A DNA stretch of 64,000 bases from Actinomycetales bacterium (GCA_018970765.1 JAGWVT010000001.1:94036-158035), one strand, 5' to 3'; counted from the stretch's first letter, positions 52,885 to 60,882 are shown. The notes: generated from the letters alone by a model not told the origin. Numbers and translations: made by a program.

Positions 52885-53790
52885 ATGCGGGTCCTGGCAC
52901 GTCCACCCGCACTAGATCTTGCCCTGCTCGGGGTAGCCGTCTCGGCGATCTCGATATCCGGACCACTCATCGTGGCGACAGCGGCGCCGGCCTTGGCAAT
53001 CGCGTTCTGGCGGTGTGCCATTGGTGGTGGCCTGACCGGACTGTGGGTTTCGGTCCGCAATCGTCAGGAACTCTTCGGCCTGACGCGGCGACAGTTCTGG
53101 CTGACAGTCTCAGCCGGCCTGCTCCTAGGCGGCCACTTTGCGACCTGGATCCCCTCATTGCGGATGACCACGGTGGCGTCATCTACCGCGTTGATTGCCA
53201 CGCAGCCGATCTTCGCTGCGCTCATCGCGCGAGCGCGCGGAGTGCGAATTCCCATCCGCGCCTGGGTAGGAATCTGTGTGGCCGTGGCTGGTGTGGTCGT
53301 GCTCACGGGTGTCGATGCGGGCATCTCCACCCAGGCATTGCTGGGAGATCTGCTCTCGCTGATCGGTGCCTTCCTGGCCGCGGCTTACGTCAGCGTGGCC
53401 GAGCATGTGCGGCAGCAGGTGTCCACGGCTACGACCACGTTTGTACTGTACGTAAGTTCCGGAGTACTGCTGCTCGTGCTGACGTTGGCATTTCGCGAGC
53501 CGCTCACGGGTTACCCGGCGCAGGCGTGGGTTTTCATTCTGGTGTTGACCCTCACGGCCCAACTCTTGGGTCACACACTCTTCAGTCGAGTATTGGCAAC
53601 GACGTCGGCAACCATCGTGTCCATGGTGATCCTCCTTGAAGCGCCGTTGTCAACGATCATTGCTGCCATCTTCCTGAACCAGGTGCCGCCGGTGACCCTC
53701 ATCCCCGCGGCGCTACTGCTGTTCGCCGGTTTGGTGCTGGTGATTGGATCCACGACCAAAGCAACGCCCACGGAGTCCTCACCTATCTAG
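52885..53790 (+). CDS. EamA/DMT family transporter
   Basis: 301 residues from the ATG at 52885 (GGAGG 4 bases upstream); a GTG 18 bases earlier is less likely. Ten predicted helices in two EamA repeats: the first holds FWRCAIGGGLTGL and SSTALIATQPIFAAL, the second STATTTFVLYVSSG and SATIVSMVILLEAPLSTIIAAIFLNQ. DMT transporters usually export amino acids or metabolites. The substrate is unknown. Its stop is shared with the Nudix gene (CTAG). Confidence 0.88.
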   Translation: MRVLARPPALDLALLGVAVSAISISGPLIVATAAPALAIAFWRCAIGGGLTGLWVSVRNRQELFGLTRRQFWLTVSAGLLLGGHFATWIPSLRMTTVASSTALIATQPIFAALIARARGVRIPIRAWVGICVAVAGVVVLTGVDAGISTQALLGDLLSLIGAFLAAAYVSVAEHVRQQVSTATTTFVLYVSSGVLLLVLTLAFREPLTGYPAQAWVFILVLTLTAQLLGHTLFSRVLATTSATIVSMVILLEAPLSTIIAAIFLNQVPPVTLIPAALLLFAGLVLVIGSTTKATPTESSPI

Positions 53791-54236
53791 GACTCGCCAA
53801 ACGTCCTTTGCGTCCCTGGCTCTGTCGGCAGTACACCCCAGGAGGCGAGGATTTCCAGCAGCCCGGTCGTGGTTGGCACACTCTGCAGATCTGACAGGCT
53901 CATGAACTGCGCCGCATCGGCGTCATCCCCGGCCTGTGGGAGCTTGCGGTCACTGCGAGATTGGAGTTCGCACAGGAAGTCGCGAATGGCGTACGTACCA
54001 ACACCCGGTGCGGGAAGGCTGATCGAGCCAACCTCGCGAATGGCTGCGACGACCAAGCCTGTCTCTTCGAGAACCTCGCGGGCCACGGCATCCTCCGCGC
54101 TCTCCCCGGGTTCTATTCGTCCCCCAGGCAGCGTCCATCGACCGACCGCAGGTTCCTGGCCGCGCTTAATGACGAGGAGTTCATCATCGGTGTTGAAGAT
54201 GATCGCACCGACGCAGTGGATGACCTCGTCGGGCAT
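53787..54236 (-). CDS. Nudix hydrolase
   Basis: 149 residues from the ATG at 54236. The Nudix box GGRIEPGESAEDAVAREVLE followed by ETGLV is complete (Gx5Ex7REUxEExGU). The N-terminal VIHCVGAIIFNTDDELLVIKRG suggests an ADP-ribose or nucleotide pyrophosphatase of the MutT type; the substrate is not assignable. TAACCT lies 8 bases upstream on its strand, giving a leader of about 2 bases. Confidence 0.88.
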   Translation of the reverse strand: MPDEVIHCVGAIIFNTDDELLVIKRGQEPAVGRWTLPGGRIEPGESAEDAVAREVLEETGLVVAAIREVGSISLPAPGVGTYAIRDFLCELQSRSDRKLPQAGDDADAAQFMSLSDLQSVPTTTGLLEILASWGVLPTEPGTQRTFGES

Positions 54237-54295
54237 GGATCCACAGGTTACGGGTACATACGGTTCGGTGGTTGATCGCGCCCCTGGAGCGCAAC

Positions 54296-54301
54296 TACCG
54301 T
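54296..54301 (+). promoter_or_regulatory. -10 element of a leaderless promoter for the RecB-like gene
   Basis: TACCGT ends 6 bases before the GTG at 54308 and decides the start among several options. Confidence 0.5.
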
Positions 54302-54307
54302 GTTGCC

Positions 54308-55153
54308 GTGCCACCCCTGATCAGCCTTTCCCCAAGCAAGATTGCTATCTGGCAGGACTGTCCGCGGCGGTTCTACTTGCAGTACATCGCTCGGCATCGT
54401 TCAGTCGGGGTATGGGCGCACCTGTCACTGGGTCAGGCCATCCATGGCGTACTGAAGGACTGGTTCGAAGAGGCAACGGCACAGCGCGACTTGGTCGCGC
54501 TGCAGGGCCTCATGCGTGATCACTGGTCATCGGCGGGCTTCGCCAACGCTGAACAGTCAGCCCAGTGGCAGGACTGGGCAGTGGCGGTGACCTGGCAGTA
54601 CCTGCAGGGCCAACAGGATCTCGGTAACGGACTTGCCCCGCATTCGTGTGAACGTACGCTCGCAGCGCGCACCGACAATGCGACGATCCAAGGCCGCATT
54701 GATCGGCTCGATAGTGATGGCGACGAGCTGGTGGTGATCGACTACAAAACAGGTTCTAGCGTGCCGGGGGTCGATCAAGTTCGCAGCTCATTGGCATTAG
54801 CACTCTATGCAGCATGTGTCCAGCAGTCGCTTCGTAGGCCCTGTCGGCGCGTTGAGCTTCATCACGTGCCCAGTGGTGTCGTCGCATCCTGGGAGCACAG
54901 CGACGACGCCATCGCTCGGCAGTTGCGTCGCGTTGACCAGATCGCGCAGGATATGCGCGAGCAGGAGGATCGTCTAAATCAGGGCGCCCACGTCGACGAT
55001 GTCTATCCGCCCAACGTCAGCGGACTTTGTGCTTACTGTGGCTTCCGTGACGCCTGCCCGGAGGGCAGCGCAGCGCGGCAGGCACGTCAACCCTGGGACG
55101 GGCTGCCGAGCCTGGTCGGTGAAGTGCCAGAGGATGTCGAGTTGTCGATCTGA
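54308..55153 (+). CDS. RecB-family PD-(D/E)XK nuclease with iron-sulfur cysteines
   Basis: 281 residues from the GTG at 54308. The N-terminal LSPSKIAIWQDCPRRFYLQYI carries the first cluster cysteine; the nuclease core has the GRIDRLD segment and VIDYKTG (Asp about 144, Lys about 146); the C-terminus has CAYCGFRDAC, giving the AddB/Cas4-like C...CxxCx5C cluster. It matches the stand-alone actinobacterial RecB nuclease (Rv2119-like). No cas genes are nearby, so a repair role is more likely than CRISPR adaptation. The 3' end overlaps the convergent ATPase gene by 67 bases. Confidence 0.85.
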   Translation: MPPLISLSPSKIAIWQDCPRRFYLQYIARHRSVGVWAHLSLGQAIHGVLKDWFEEATAQRDLVALQGLMRDHWSSAGFANAEQSAQWQDWAVAVTWQYLQGQQDLGNGLAPHSCERTLAARTDNATIQGRIDRLDSDGDELVVIDYKTGSSVPGVDQVRSSLALALYAACVQQSLRRPCRRVELHHVPSGVVASWEHSDDAIARQLRRVDQIAQDMREQEDRLNQGAHVDDVYPPNVSGLCAYCGFRDACPEGSAARQARQPWDGLPSLVGEVPEDVELSI

Positions 55154-55524
55154 GCCCACACCGTTTGACGGACCACCTGACCGTGAGCATCCCCGGGTGC
55201 TGTGGTCGAACCCCAACCCTGGCTGAGCGCAGCAACGAGTTGCAGGCCAAGGCGATCGGCCCGGATCTTGGGCCCGGAGCCCGGACGGCGGCCTTGGTTC
55301 TGGGAGATTTCAATGCGCACGCTGTCCGGTTGTGCACTGACCTGCAGTTTGTATGGGGGCTCGCCATGCAGCACGGCATTTGCGGTCAATTCCGATACAA
55401 CCTGCATGGCATCTTGTTGTAGGGCAACTCGCCTGTCAGATGAGGAGTCGAAGCATTCGGCGACCAGTGCTCTGGCGCGGGCCGGCGCCGTCATGTCTGC
55501 TGGCAAAACCACCGTCAGGTTCAT
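55087..55524 (-). CDS. RsbW-like histidine-kinase-type ATPase (anti-sigma-like)
   Basis: 145 residues of the HATPase_c_2 fold: N-box QVVSELTANAVLHG and GLQLVAALSQGWGST, as in the many small anti-sigma-factor-like ATPases of actinobacteria. The usual D-x-G-x-G of the ATP lid is replaced by EISQNQGRRP, which is common in this subgroup but may weaken ATP binding. It overlaps the end of the DEAD-box helicase gene by 4 bases (ATGA), so it is translated with it. No sigma factor or anti-anti-sigma gene is adjacent. Confidence 0.75.
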   Translation of the reverse strand: MNLTVVLPADMTAPARARALVAECFDSSSDRRVALQQDAMQVVSELTANAVLHGEPPYKLQVSAQPDSVRIEISQNQGRRPGSGPKIRADRLGLQLVAALSQGWGSTTAPGDAHGQVVRQTVWAQIDNSTSSGTSPTRLGSPSQG

Positions 55525-57011
55525 GCGCTGGCGGCCTGTGACGGCTGGGCCTTCCCACCGCGCGTTCGCCGCCGGCGGCGTGGTGGCCGGGGCGCATCCC
55601 CTGACTTTTTCGGTTGGTTGTTCGCACCAGGCTTACCGCCACGACTTGATTTCGGACCCTTGCCAGTCTCGCCGAGATCCTCAATTTGCTCGGCGGCAAG
55701 ACCAGCACGAGTGCGTTCGGCGCGTGGCAGTGAGCCGCCAGTGCCCTTGGGAATGTTCAAGCCGGTGTACACGTGATCGCTTGTTGAGTACGTCTCAGGG
55801 GGATCGGCGAACGCCAGCCCGAGTGCGCGGTTGATCATCTGCCAGCGGGAAACGTCCTCCCAGTCGACCAGCGTGACCGCCACCCCGGATGCACCGGCGC
55901 GCCCGGTGCGGCCAACGCGATGCAGATAGGTCTTCTCGTCTTCGGGACATTCGAAGTTGATCACATGAGTGACCCCCTCGACATCAATCCCGCGTGCCGC
56001 CACATCGGTTGCCACGAGCACATCCACTTTGCCGCTGCGAAATGCCCGCAGAGCCTGCTCACGTGCACCCTGGCCGAGGTCACCGTGCACTGTTCCGACC
56101 GCGAAGCCACGCTCAGTCAGATCGTCACAGATGCGCTGCGCCTTGCGCTTGGTTCGCGTGAAAATAATGCACAGGCCTCGGTCCTGAGCCTGCAGGATGC
56201 GTGCGACGAGTTCGACCTTGTCCATCGGGTGCGCACGCCAGATGTGTTGCTCGATCGCATCGACGGTGCTGCCTTCGTCACCGGGAGCGGCAGCGCGAAT
56301 ATGCATTGGCTGGGACATGTAGCGGCGGGCCATGGCCAAGATCTGGCCCGGCATCGTTGCCGAGAAGAGCATCGTTTGTCGAGAAGCTGGTGTCGCGGCG
56401 ACGATCTTTTCGACGTCGGGCAGGAACCCCATGTCGAGCATTTCGTCGGCTTCGTCCAAAACCAGGTTGCGTACCGATGCCAAAGACAGGTCCTTGCGCG
56501 TCATCAGGTCGATAACCCGGCCGGGCGTGCCAACCACGACGTCGATGCCCTTGGCAAGTGCCTCGATCTGAGGCTCGTAGGCGCGGCCACCGTAGACGGC
56601 CAAGACCCGCGCGCCCAGGTGGCGACCGGCACGCTGGAGGTCGTCGGCGACCTGCACGCACAGTTCGCGGGTCGGAACGACGACAAGAGCCTGTGGTCGG
56701 CTGCGGTCACCGGTTAGGTCCAGTCGCTGCAGCAGGGGAATACCGAAACCGAGGGTCTTGCCGGTGCCGGTCTTGGCCTGACCGATGAGGTCATTGCCCT
56801 CCAGGGCAAGTGGCAGGCACTGCTCTTGAATGGGGAATGCCCGCTCGATGCCGTCTTCAGCGAGTGCCTGGGCAATTCGTGGGTCGGCGCCCAGTTCTGC
56901 GAAGGTTGGGGCGAGTTCAGTGGTGCTGCTCAGAAGTACTCCAGTGTTCGACTTCGAGGGTTCGGACCCCCCAAGTGCATGTCCGCGGGCAAGACTGCCG
57001 CCAATCGCCAC
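55521..57011 (-). CDS. DEAD-box RNA helicase
   Basis: About 496 residues from the GTG at 57011; the frame runs further upstream through the divergent gene and that part is rejected. The start is not certain. Q motif FPIQEQCLPLAL, motif I AKTGTGKT near 79-86, DEAD box VLDEADEMLDMGF, SAT, and HRVGRTGRAG are present, followed by a basic Gly/Lys/Arg-rich tail (RPPRRRRRTRGGK) for RNA binding. It corresponds to RhlE/Rv3211 next to the MiaE-like gene (Rv3210c). It remodels RNA, for instance in ribosome assembly or decay. Confidence 0.9.
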   Translation of the reverse strand: MAIGGSLARGHALGGSEPSKSNTGVLLSSTTELAPTFAELGADPRIAQALAEDGIERAFPIQEQCLPLALEGNDLIGQAKTGTGKTLGFGIPLLQRLDLTGDRSRPQALVVVPTRELCVQVADDLQRAGRHLGARVLAVYGGRAYEPQIEALAKGIDVVVGTPGRVIDLMTRKDLSLASVRNLVLDEADEMLDMGFLPDVEKIVAATPASRQTMLFSATMPGQILAMARRYMSQPMHIRAAAPGDEGSTVDAIEQHIWRAHPMDKVELVARILQAQDRGLCIIFTRTKRKAQRICDDLTERGFAVGTVHGDLGQGAREQALRAFRSGKVDVLVATDVAARGIDVEGVTHVINFECPEDEKTYLHRVGRTGRAGASGVAVTLVDWEDVSRWQMINRALGLAFADPPETYSTSDHVYTGLNIPKGTGGSLPRAERTRAGLAAEQIEDLGETGKGPKSSRGGKPGANNQPKKSGDAPRPPRRRRRTRGGKAQPSQAASA

Positions 57012-57028
57012 TGTACCCCGCCTGCGGC

Positions 57029-57034
57029 TACGCT
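57029..57034 (+). promoter_or_regulatory. -10 element for the MiaE-like gene
   Basis: TACGCT ends 7 bases before the GTG at 57042, predicting a leader of about one base. Confidence 0.4.
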
Positions 57035-57041
57035 CGCGCCC

Positions 57042-57755
57042 GTGACACCTGCGGGCGCGGAATCCCTGGATCAATCGGCGGAAAGCGCTGACTGGTCGCC
57101 GGAGTACCGCGATGCAGTCATCGACCTCCTTGCCGTACTGGCCTACGGCGAGTTGACAGCGTTCGAGCGGATGGCGGCCGATGCCGCCATGGCACCAACA
57201 GTTGCCGATAAGGCGGGTCTCGCGGACGCAGCCACGGCCGAGTACCGGCACTTCGTGCGACTGCGTGAGCGTCTGCTGGAACTTGGTGCCGATCCCGAGC
57301 AAGCCATGGCGCCGTTTCGCCGCCCCCTCGATGAATTTCACGCACACACCGCACCAAGCGACTGGCTGGAAGGCATGATCAAGGCCTACGTCGGTGACGG
57401 CATCGCGACCGACTTCTACCTTGAGATCGCCAATTACGTGGACCCCAACACTCGCGCCCTAGTGCAGGAGGTCTGTCAGGACCTTGGCCATGCCGCGTTC
57501 GTGGTCGATCGGGTGCGCGCGGTCATTGCCGAGGACCCCAAGGTGGCCGGCCGCCTGGCCCTTTGGGGGCGCAGGCTCGTTGGGGAGGCTCTGTCGCAGG
57601 CGCAGCGGGTCGCCGCCGAGCGTGACGCACTTTCTGCGCTGCTCGTGGGTGGGGTAGACCGACCCGGTGCCGACCTGGCCGAGTTCGGCCGAATGCTGGC
57701 CCGGTTGACCGAGAACCACACCAGACGTATGGGGGCCCTGGGCCTGGCAGCCTAG
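57042..57755 (+). CDS. Ferritin-like MiaE-related protein
   Basis: 237 residues from the GTG at 57042; the frame extends 72 codons upstream through the helicase gene without support. An all-helical fold with ELTAFERMAADAA and EYRHFVRLRERLLELG, and later LVQEVCQDLGHAAFVVDRV, gives the paired carboxylate/His helices of the tRNA hydroxylase (MiaE)-like ferritin family (Rv3210c). Di-iron hydroxylase activity on tRNA is suggested by the family but not shown for actinobacterial members. Confidence 0.75.
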   Translation: MTPAGAESLDQSAESADWSPEYRDAVIDLLAVLAYGELTAFERMAADAAMAPTVADKAGLADAATAEYRHFVRLRERLLELGADPEQAMAPFRRPLDEFHAHTAPSDWLEGMIKAYVGDGIATDFYLEIANYVDPNTRALVQEVCQDLGHAAFVVDRVRAVIAEDPKVAGRLALWGRRLVGEALSQAQRVAAERDALSALLVGGVDRPGADLAEFGRMLARLTENHTRRMGALGLAA

Positions 57756-57783
57756 TTATCAGATCAGATAAGGGCTCTAGACT
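57756..57783 (+). promoter_or_regulatory. Operator and promoter of the nucleotidyltransferase/HTH operon
   Basis: TTATC-A-GATC-A-GATAA (57756-57771) is a 16-base palindrome with a single mismatched pair. TAGACT (57778-57783) ends 7 bases before the ATG, so the palindrome lies over the -35 to -17 region. It is a good candidate for autoregulation by the HTH protein. Confidence 0.5.
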
Positions 57784-57790
57784 CACGGAC

Positions 57791-58480
57791 ATGGAGCGCC
57801 CAAGCGCGACCCTGCAGCGCGTCCTGGAGTCAGCAGCTCACCTGCAGCAGGTTGTTCCTGACGCAGTGCTGGTGGGCGGCTCCGCGGCCGCCCTGCACGC
57901 GGGGCATCCTGACTCGCTAGATCACGACCACGTGTTAGGGGATTTGGCCGAGAGGTACGACGAGATCCTCGGGGCGGTGGAAGCAACGGATGGTTGGGCA
58001 ACCTCAGTGCGCGCATCGCGACCACCACGGACTCTCCTGGGCCAATTAGGAGGCGTTCCCGCGGGGCTGCGTCAACTCCGTCGAACCGGTCCTCTGCAAA
58101 CCCAGGTCGTCGAAGTCACCGACGAACTCTCGGTCGTCGCACCAACCATCGAAGAAGCACTTCGGGTCAAGGCCTTTCTGGTCGTGCAGCGCGCAGCAGT
58201 GCGCGACTTTCTTGACGTTGTCGCCTTGGCGGCCACACTCGGCGTCGATGCCGCCACCACTGTCCTCGTCGACATCGATTCCTGGTACGCGGACCGATCC
58301 AATGAATTTGGGTCAGTACGCACCGCGCTCACACTTTGCCTGGCGGATCCGCAACCCATCGATCCGCAAGTCATTCCTGATCTGCCCAGGTACAGGGGGC
58401 TGAAGACTCGCTGGCGACGTTGGCCGGACATCGTTCAGGCATGCCAGGAACTGGCGCTGCGAGTGGGTGGTGATCCCTAA
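57791..58480 (+). CDS. Nucleotidyltransferase-fold protein, probable toxin of a TA pair
   Basis: 229 residues. LVGGSAAALHAGHPDSLDHD (about 27-46) is a minimal nucleotidyltransferase motif (GGS...D-x-D, Asp44 and Asp46); the second half (ALRVKAFLVVQRAAVRDFLD) resembles AbiEii/MenT-like proteins, including the K-x-x-x...RDFxD pattern. Known members transfer nucleotides to tRNA or proteins; the activity here is inferred. ATG start, probable one-base leader. The stop overlaps the next start (TAATG). Confidence 0.6.
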   Translation: MERPSATLQRVLESAAHLQQVVPDAVLVGGSAAALHAGHPDSLDHDHVLGDLAERYDEILGAVEATDGWATSVRASRPPRTLLGQLGGVPAGLRQLRRTGPLQTQVVEVTDELSVVAPTIEEALRVKAFLVVQRAAVRDFLDVVALAATLGVDAATTVLVDIDSWYADRSNEFGSVRTALTLCLADPQPIDPQVIPDLPRYRGLKTRWRRWPDIVQACQELALRVGGDP

Positions 58481-58950
58481 TGGTGGTGTTCCGCAACGTT
58501 GACGTTCCTGCCGATGCTCCGGTGGCGACCTGGCCCTACGAGGCTCTCGTCACCGTGCTCGAGGACGGACTGGTGAGCGACTGGCAGCCCGTTATCGCTG
58601 AGATTCGACGTGATCCGTGGGGGCGAGTCGCCCGCCTCATTGAAGGCTATGCCCGTGCAGTCAACGAACATCCATCAACCGAATTCCCGGCAGGGGGGTT
58701 CGATGCTCAGCGGGCGCTGGCGACCTTCTTGACGCTCATCATTGATAGCGCTCGGAGAGCTGTTGAGGATCGTGAGCGGACAGAAGTGGCCGAGCGCGTG
58801 CGACATGCCTTGTTGCGGTCAGGGCTGACCGCGAGGCAGTTTGCTGAGCGATTAGGCACATCGGCATCGCGATTCAGCACCTATGCCAACGGCACAGTGA
58901 TGCCGTCCGCAGCGCTACTGCTGCGTATGGAGCGCCTGGCGCAGGGCTAG
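58480..58950 (+). CDS. HTH protein, probable antitoxin partner
   Basis: 156 residues. The N-terminal ~95 residues are an uncharacterised helical domain (WPYEALVTVLEDGLVSDWQP); the C-terminal ~50 residues are a Cro/XRE-type HTH (LRSGLTARQFAERLGTSASRFSTYANG). Start codon overlaps the nucleotidyltransferase stop by one base, so the pair is co-translated, toxin-like gene first. It probably binds the TTATC/GATAA palindrome upstream. Its stop is shared with the convergent DUF3107 gene (CTAG). Confidence 0.65.
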   Translation: MVVFRNVDVPADAPVATWPYEALVTVLEDGLVSDWQPVIAEIRRDPWGRVARLIEGYARAVNEHPSTEFPAGGFDAQRALATFLTLIIDSARRAVEDRERTEVAERVRHALLRSGLTARQFAERLGTSASRFSTYANGTVMPSAALLLRMERLAQG

Positions 58951-59174
58951 GCGGGAGTCCCGAAGCCCACGCGGCGGGAAGCCGAGGGGCCGATGTCCAC
59001 GTAGGCGATCTTCGCCGCCGGCACAAGCAGGGTGCGCCCACGCTCATCCGTCAGTTCCAGAAGGGTGCCGCCGTTGAGGGCGGCCTCGACGGCGGACCTG
59101 ACCTCTGCGGGGGTCTGGGTGCTCTCCAGGGTGAGTTCCCGCTGGGTGTCCTGCACCCCGATCTTGACCTCCAC
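58947..59174 (-). CDS. DUF3107 family small protein
   Basis: 75 residues: MEVKIGVQDTQRELTLES, AVEAALNGG, TDERGRTLLVPAAKIAYVDI, the conserved actinobacterial family of the Rv3208A type. Mixed beta-alpha fold; function unknown. GTG start with GGAAGGA upstream. The adjacent TetR gene reproduces the Rv3208-Rv3208A neighbourhood. Confidence 0.87.
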   Translation of the reverse strand: MEVKIGVQDTQRELTLESTQTPAEVRSAVEAALNGGTLLELTDERGRTLLVPAAKIAYVDIGPSASRRVGFGTPA

Positions 59175-59240
59175 GTCAGCATCCTTCCGTTGCAGTGAAC
59201 AAACGAGAACAACTCCGTAATCGTCGCATCAGTTTCCCGA

Positions 59241-59915
59241 TCAGGCCTGCGGGGGGTGACTGAGTGGGAAGCTCGACAGGCCGCGCCAGGCGAGTTGTGC
59301 AGTCAGGTCCGCAGCTTCGTCCAACGGCATGCGTTCACCCTTGTGCGCTAACCAGCGCACAGCCGCGCCCTCAGCGAGCCCCAGCAGGCCGGACCCCAGC
59401 AGCAGGGACTGCTCGGTATCCAGCCCGGTGTCTTCGGCAATGACGCTGGCAATGATGCGCGCCAGCGCCAATTTCGTGGCGTCGATGCGTTTGCGCACCT
59501 TCGGCTCATTCATCAGATCGGTGCCGAGGACCAACCGGATAGCCCCCTGCGGGTCGTCGAAGAACGTGAAGTACGTGCGAATCGTCGCTTGGACGCGAAC
59601 CTTGTTGTCGGGAGTGGAACGCACCGCCTGCTGCGTGGCGGCTAGGAGCGCGTCAATGCCCTCCTCGAGGATGGCCAGGTACAGATCCAACTTGCCCGGA
59701 AAGTGCTGGTAAAGCACCGGCTTGGAAACCCCGGCCCGTTCTGCGATCTCTTCCATGGAGGCCGCGTGGTAGCCGGAGGCCAAAAAAGCCTCCCGCGCAG
59801 CCGTGATGACCTGAGCTCGACGTTGCTCCCTGGGCAGGCGGACGACTGTTGTCAGATCAGCGTCAACCAGTTCGCCCTCGGCGATCGGGGCAACCGGCAG
59901 CGGTCCTCGAGACAC
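59241..59915 (-). CDS. TetR/AcrR family transcriptional regulator
   Basis: 224 residues from the GTG at 59915, set by TACGAT ending 6 bases upstream; the frame runs 43 codons further without support. HTH region AREAFLASGYHAASMEEIAE followed by RAGVSKPVLYQHFPGKLDLY, then a helical ligand-binding domain. It corresponds to Rv3208 by neighbourhood. It is divergent from an alpha/beta-hydrolase gene whose start is 32 bases away, so it probably controls that gene. Confidence 0.9.
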   Translation of the reverse strand: MSRGPLPVAPIAEGELVDADLTTVVRLPREQRRAQVITAAREAFLASGYHAASMEEIAERAGVSKPVLYQHFPGKLDLYLAILEEGIDALLAATQQAVRSTPDNKVRVQATIRTYFTFFDDPQGAIRLVLGTDLMNEPKVRKRIDATKLALARIIASVIAEDTGLDTEQSLLLGSGLLGLAEGAAVRWLAHKGERMPLDEAADLTAQLAWRGLSSFPLSHPPQA

Positions 59916-59921
59916 CACCTG

Positions 59922-59941
59922 ATCGTACGCAGCCGTATCCT
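59922..59941. promoter_or_regulatory. Back-to-back leaderless promoters of the TetR and hydrolase genes
   Basis: The minus strand TACGAT (complement of 59922-59927) ends 6 bases before the TetR GTG and the plus strand TATCCT (59936-59941) ends 6 bases before the hydrolase ATG. The 32-base gap leaves little room for an operator outside the two promoters. Confidence 0.55.
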
Positions 59942-59947
59942 TCAGGC

Positions 59948-60859
59948 ATGTCTGGTGCACGCCGGCCGGAGCGCACGGAAGTCTGGCTCCCCAATGCCCT
60001 CGTGGCAGCTCGCCATCTGCCGGGTGCGCAACCCGATCTGCCAAGAGCGGTCTACCTGCACGGCCTCGGTGGCTCCTCGCTGAATTGGTACGACCTCATG
60101 GTTGCCCTGGGTGACCATGTGGAGAGTTGGGCCTTGGATCTCGGCGGGTTTGGCGATTCGCCCCCACCGCGGGACGGTGACCTCTCACCGGCCGGACATG
60201 CACGTTCGGTGGCCGCATTCATCGAGCATCTCGGTGGTGAGCCGGTGCATGTGTTCGGCAATTCCATGGGTGGAGCGATCGCCCTGCAGTTGGCGGCTCG
60301 GCGCCCGGATCTGGTCCGCTCCCTGACATTGATTTCACCAGCGCTGCCGGCCCTTCGGCCCCGTCGCAGCACCATTCACCTTCCGGTTATTGCCATTCCC
60401 GGAGTTGGTGAACCGTTGGTTCGCAAGTACACCACCGAGGTTTCCGCCCAGGTTCGTGTGCAGGCGATGATCGAAGCCTGTTTTGCCGATCCGACTCGAG
60501 TCACCCAGGAGCGTCGAGTTGCCGCGATCGACGAAACCGCCGGGCGCGACCACCTCACCTACGGAGCCGATGCCATGCTGCGCAGCCTGCGTGGCTTGCT
60601 GCGTACCTTCCTCGACGTTGGCCCACAACGCCCCTGGCGACTTGCCGAGCAGGTCGCTTGCCCAACGCTGGCCATCTATGGCCGTAAGGATCAGCTCGTT
60701 GACGCCAAGGCGGCGCACCGCATCACGAAACACTTTCACGATGCCACCGTGGTTGTGCTAGCCGATTGCGGCCACGTCGCTCAGATGGAGCACCCGGACG
60801 AAGTGGCCGCCACCTGGTTGGCCACCATTGGCGCACGAATGGATGCACCCGTTCGTTGA
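59948..60859 (+). CDS. Alpha/beta-hydrolase
   Basis: 303 residues from the ATG at 59948; the frame extends 33 codons upstream through the TetR gene without support. Oxyanion HGLGGSSLNWYDL, nucleophile elbow GNSMGGA (Ser about 106), Asp in GRKDQLVD (about 247) and His in DCGHVAQMEHP (about 275) complete the triad. No signal peptide. Substrate unknown; esterase or lipase-like. Probably controlled by the divergent TetR protein. Confidence 0.87.
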   Translation: MSGARRPERTEVWLPNALVAARHLPGAQPDLPRAVYLHGLGGSSLNWYDLMVALGDHVESWALDLGGFGDSPPPRDGDLSPAGHARSVAAFIEHLGGEPVHVFGNSMGGAIALQLAARRPDLVRSLTLISPALPALRPRRSTIHLPVIAIPGVGEPLVRKYTTEVSAQVRVQAMIEACFADPTRVTQERRVAAIDETAGRDHLTYGADAMLRSLRGLLRTFLDVGPQRPWRLAEQVACPTLAIYGRKDQLVDAKAAHRITKHFHDATVVVLADCGHVAQMEHPDEVAATWLATIGARMDAPVR

Positions 60860-60882
60860 CGTGACTTCTTAGCCGCGCTGAG

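Noticed and set aside
52647..53639. 330-codon plus-strand frame over the EamA gene
   Set aside because: Shadow frame; the EamA reading has ten membrane helices and the family pattern.
54308..55153. RecB-like nuclease as a Cas4 of a CRISPR system
   Set aside because: The domain layout is Cas4-like, but no repeat-spacer array or other cas gene is visible in the window.
55521..57347. Full-length 608-codon reading of the DEAD-box helicase
   Set aside because: The first ~112 codons overlap the divergent MiaE-like gene and have no helicase similarity.
59849..60044. Long N-terminal extensions of the TetR and divergent hydrolase frames
   Set aside because: They overlap each other's coding region, carry no family similarity, and both genes have well-spaced leaderless starts at 59915 and 59948.
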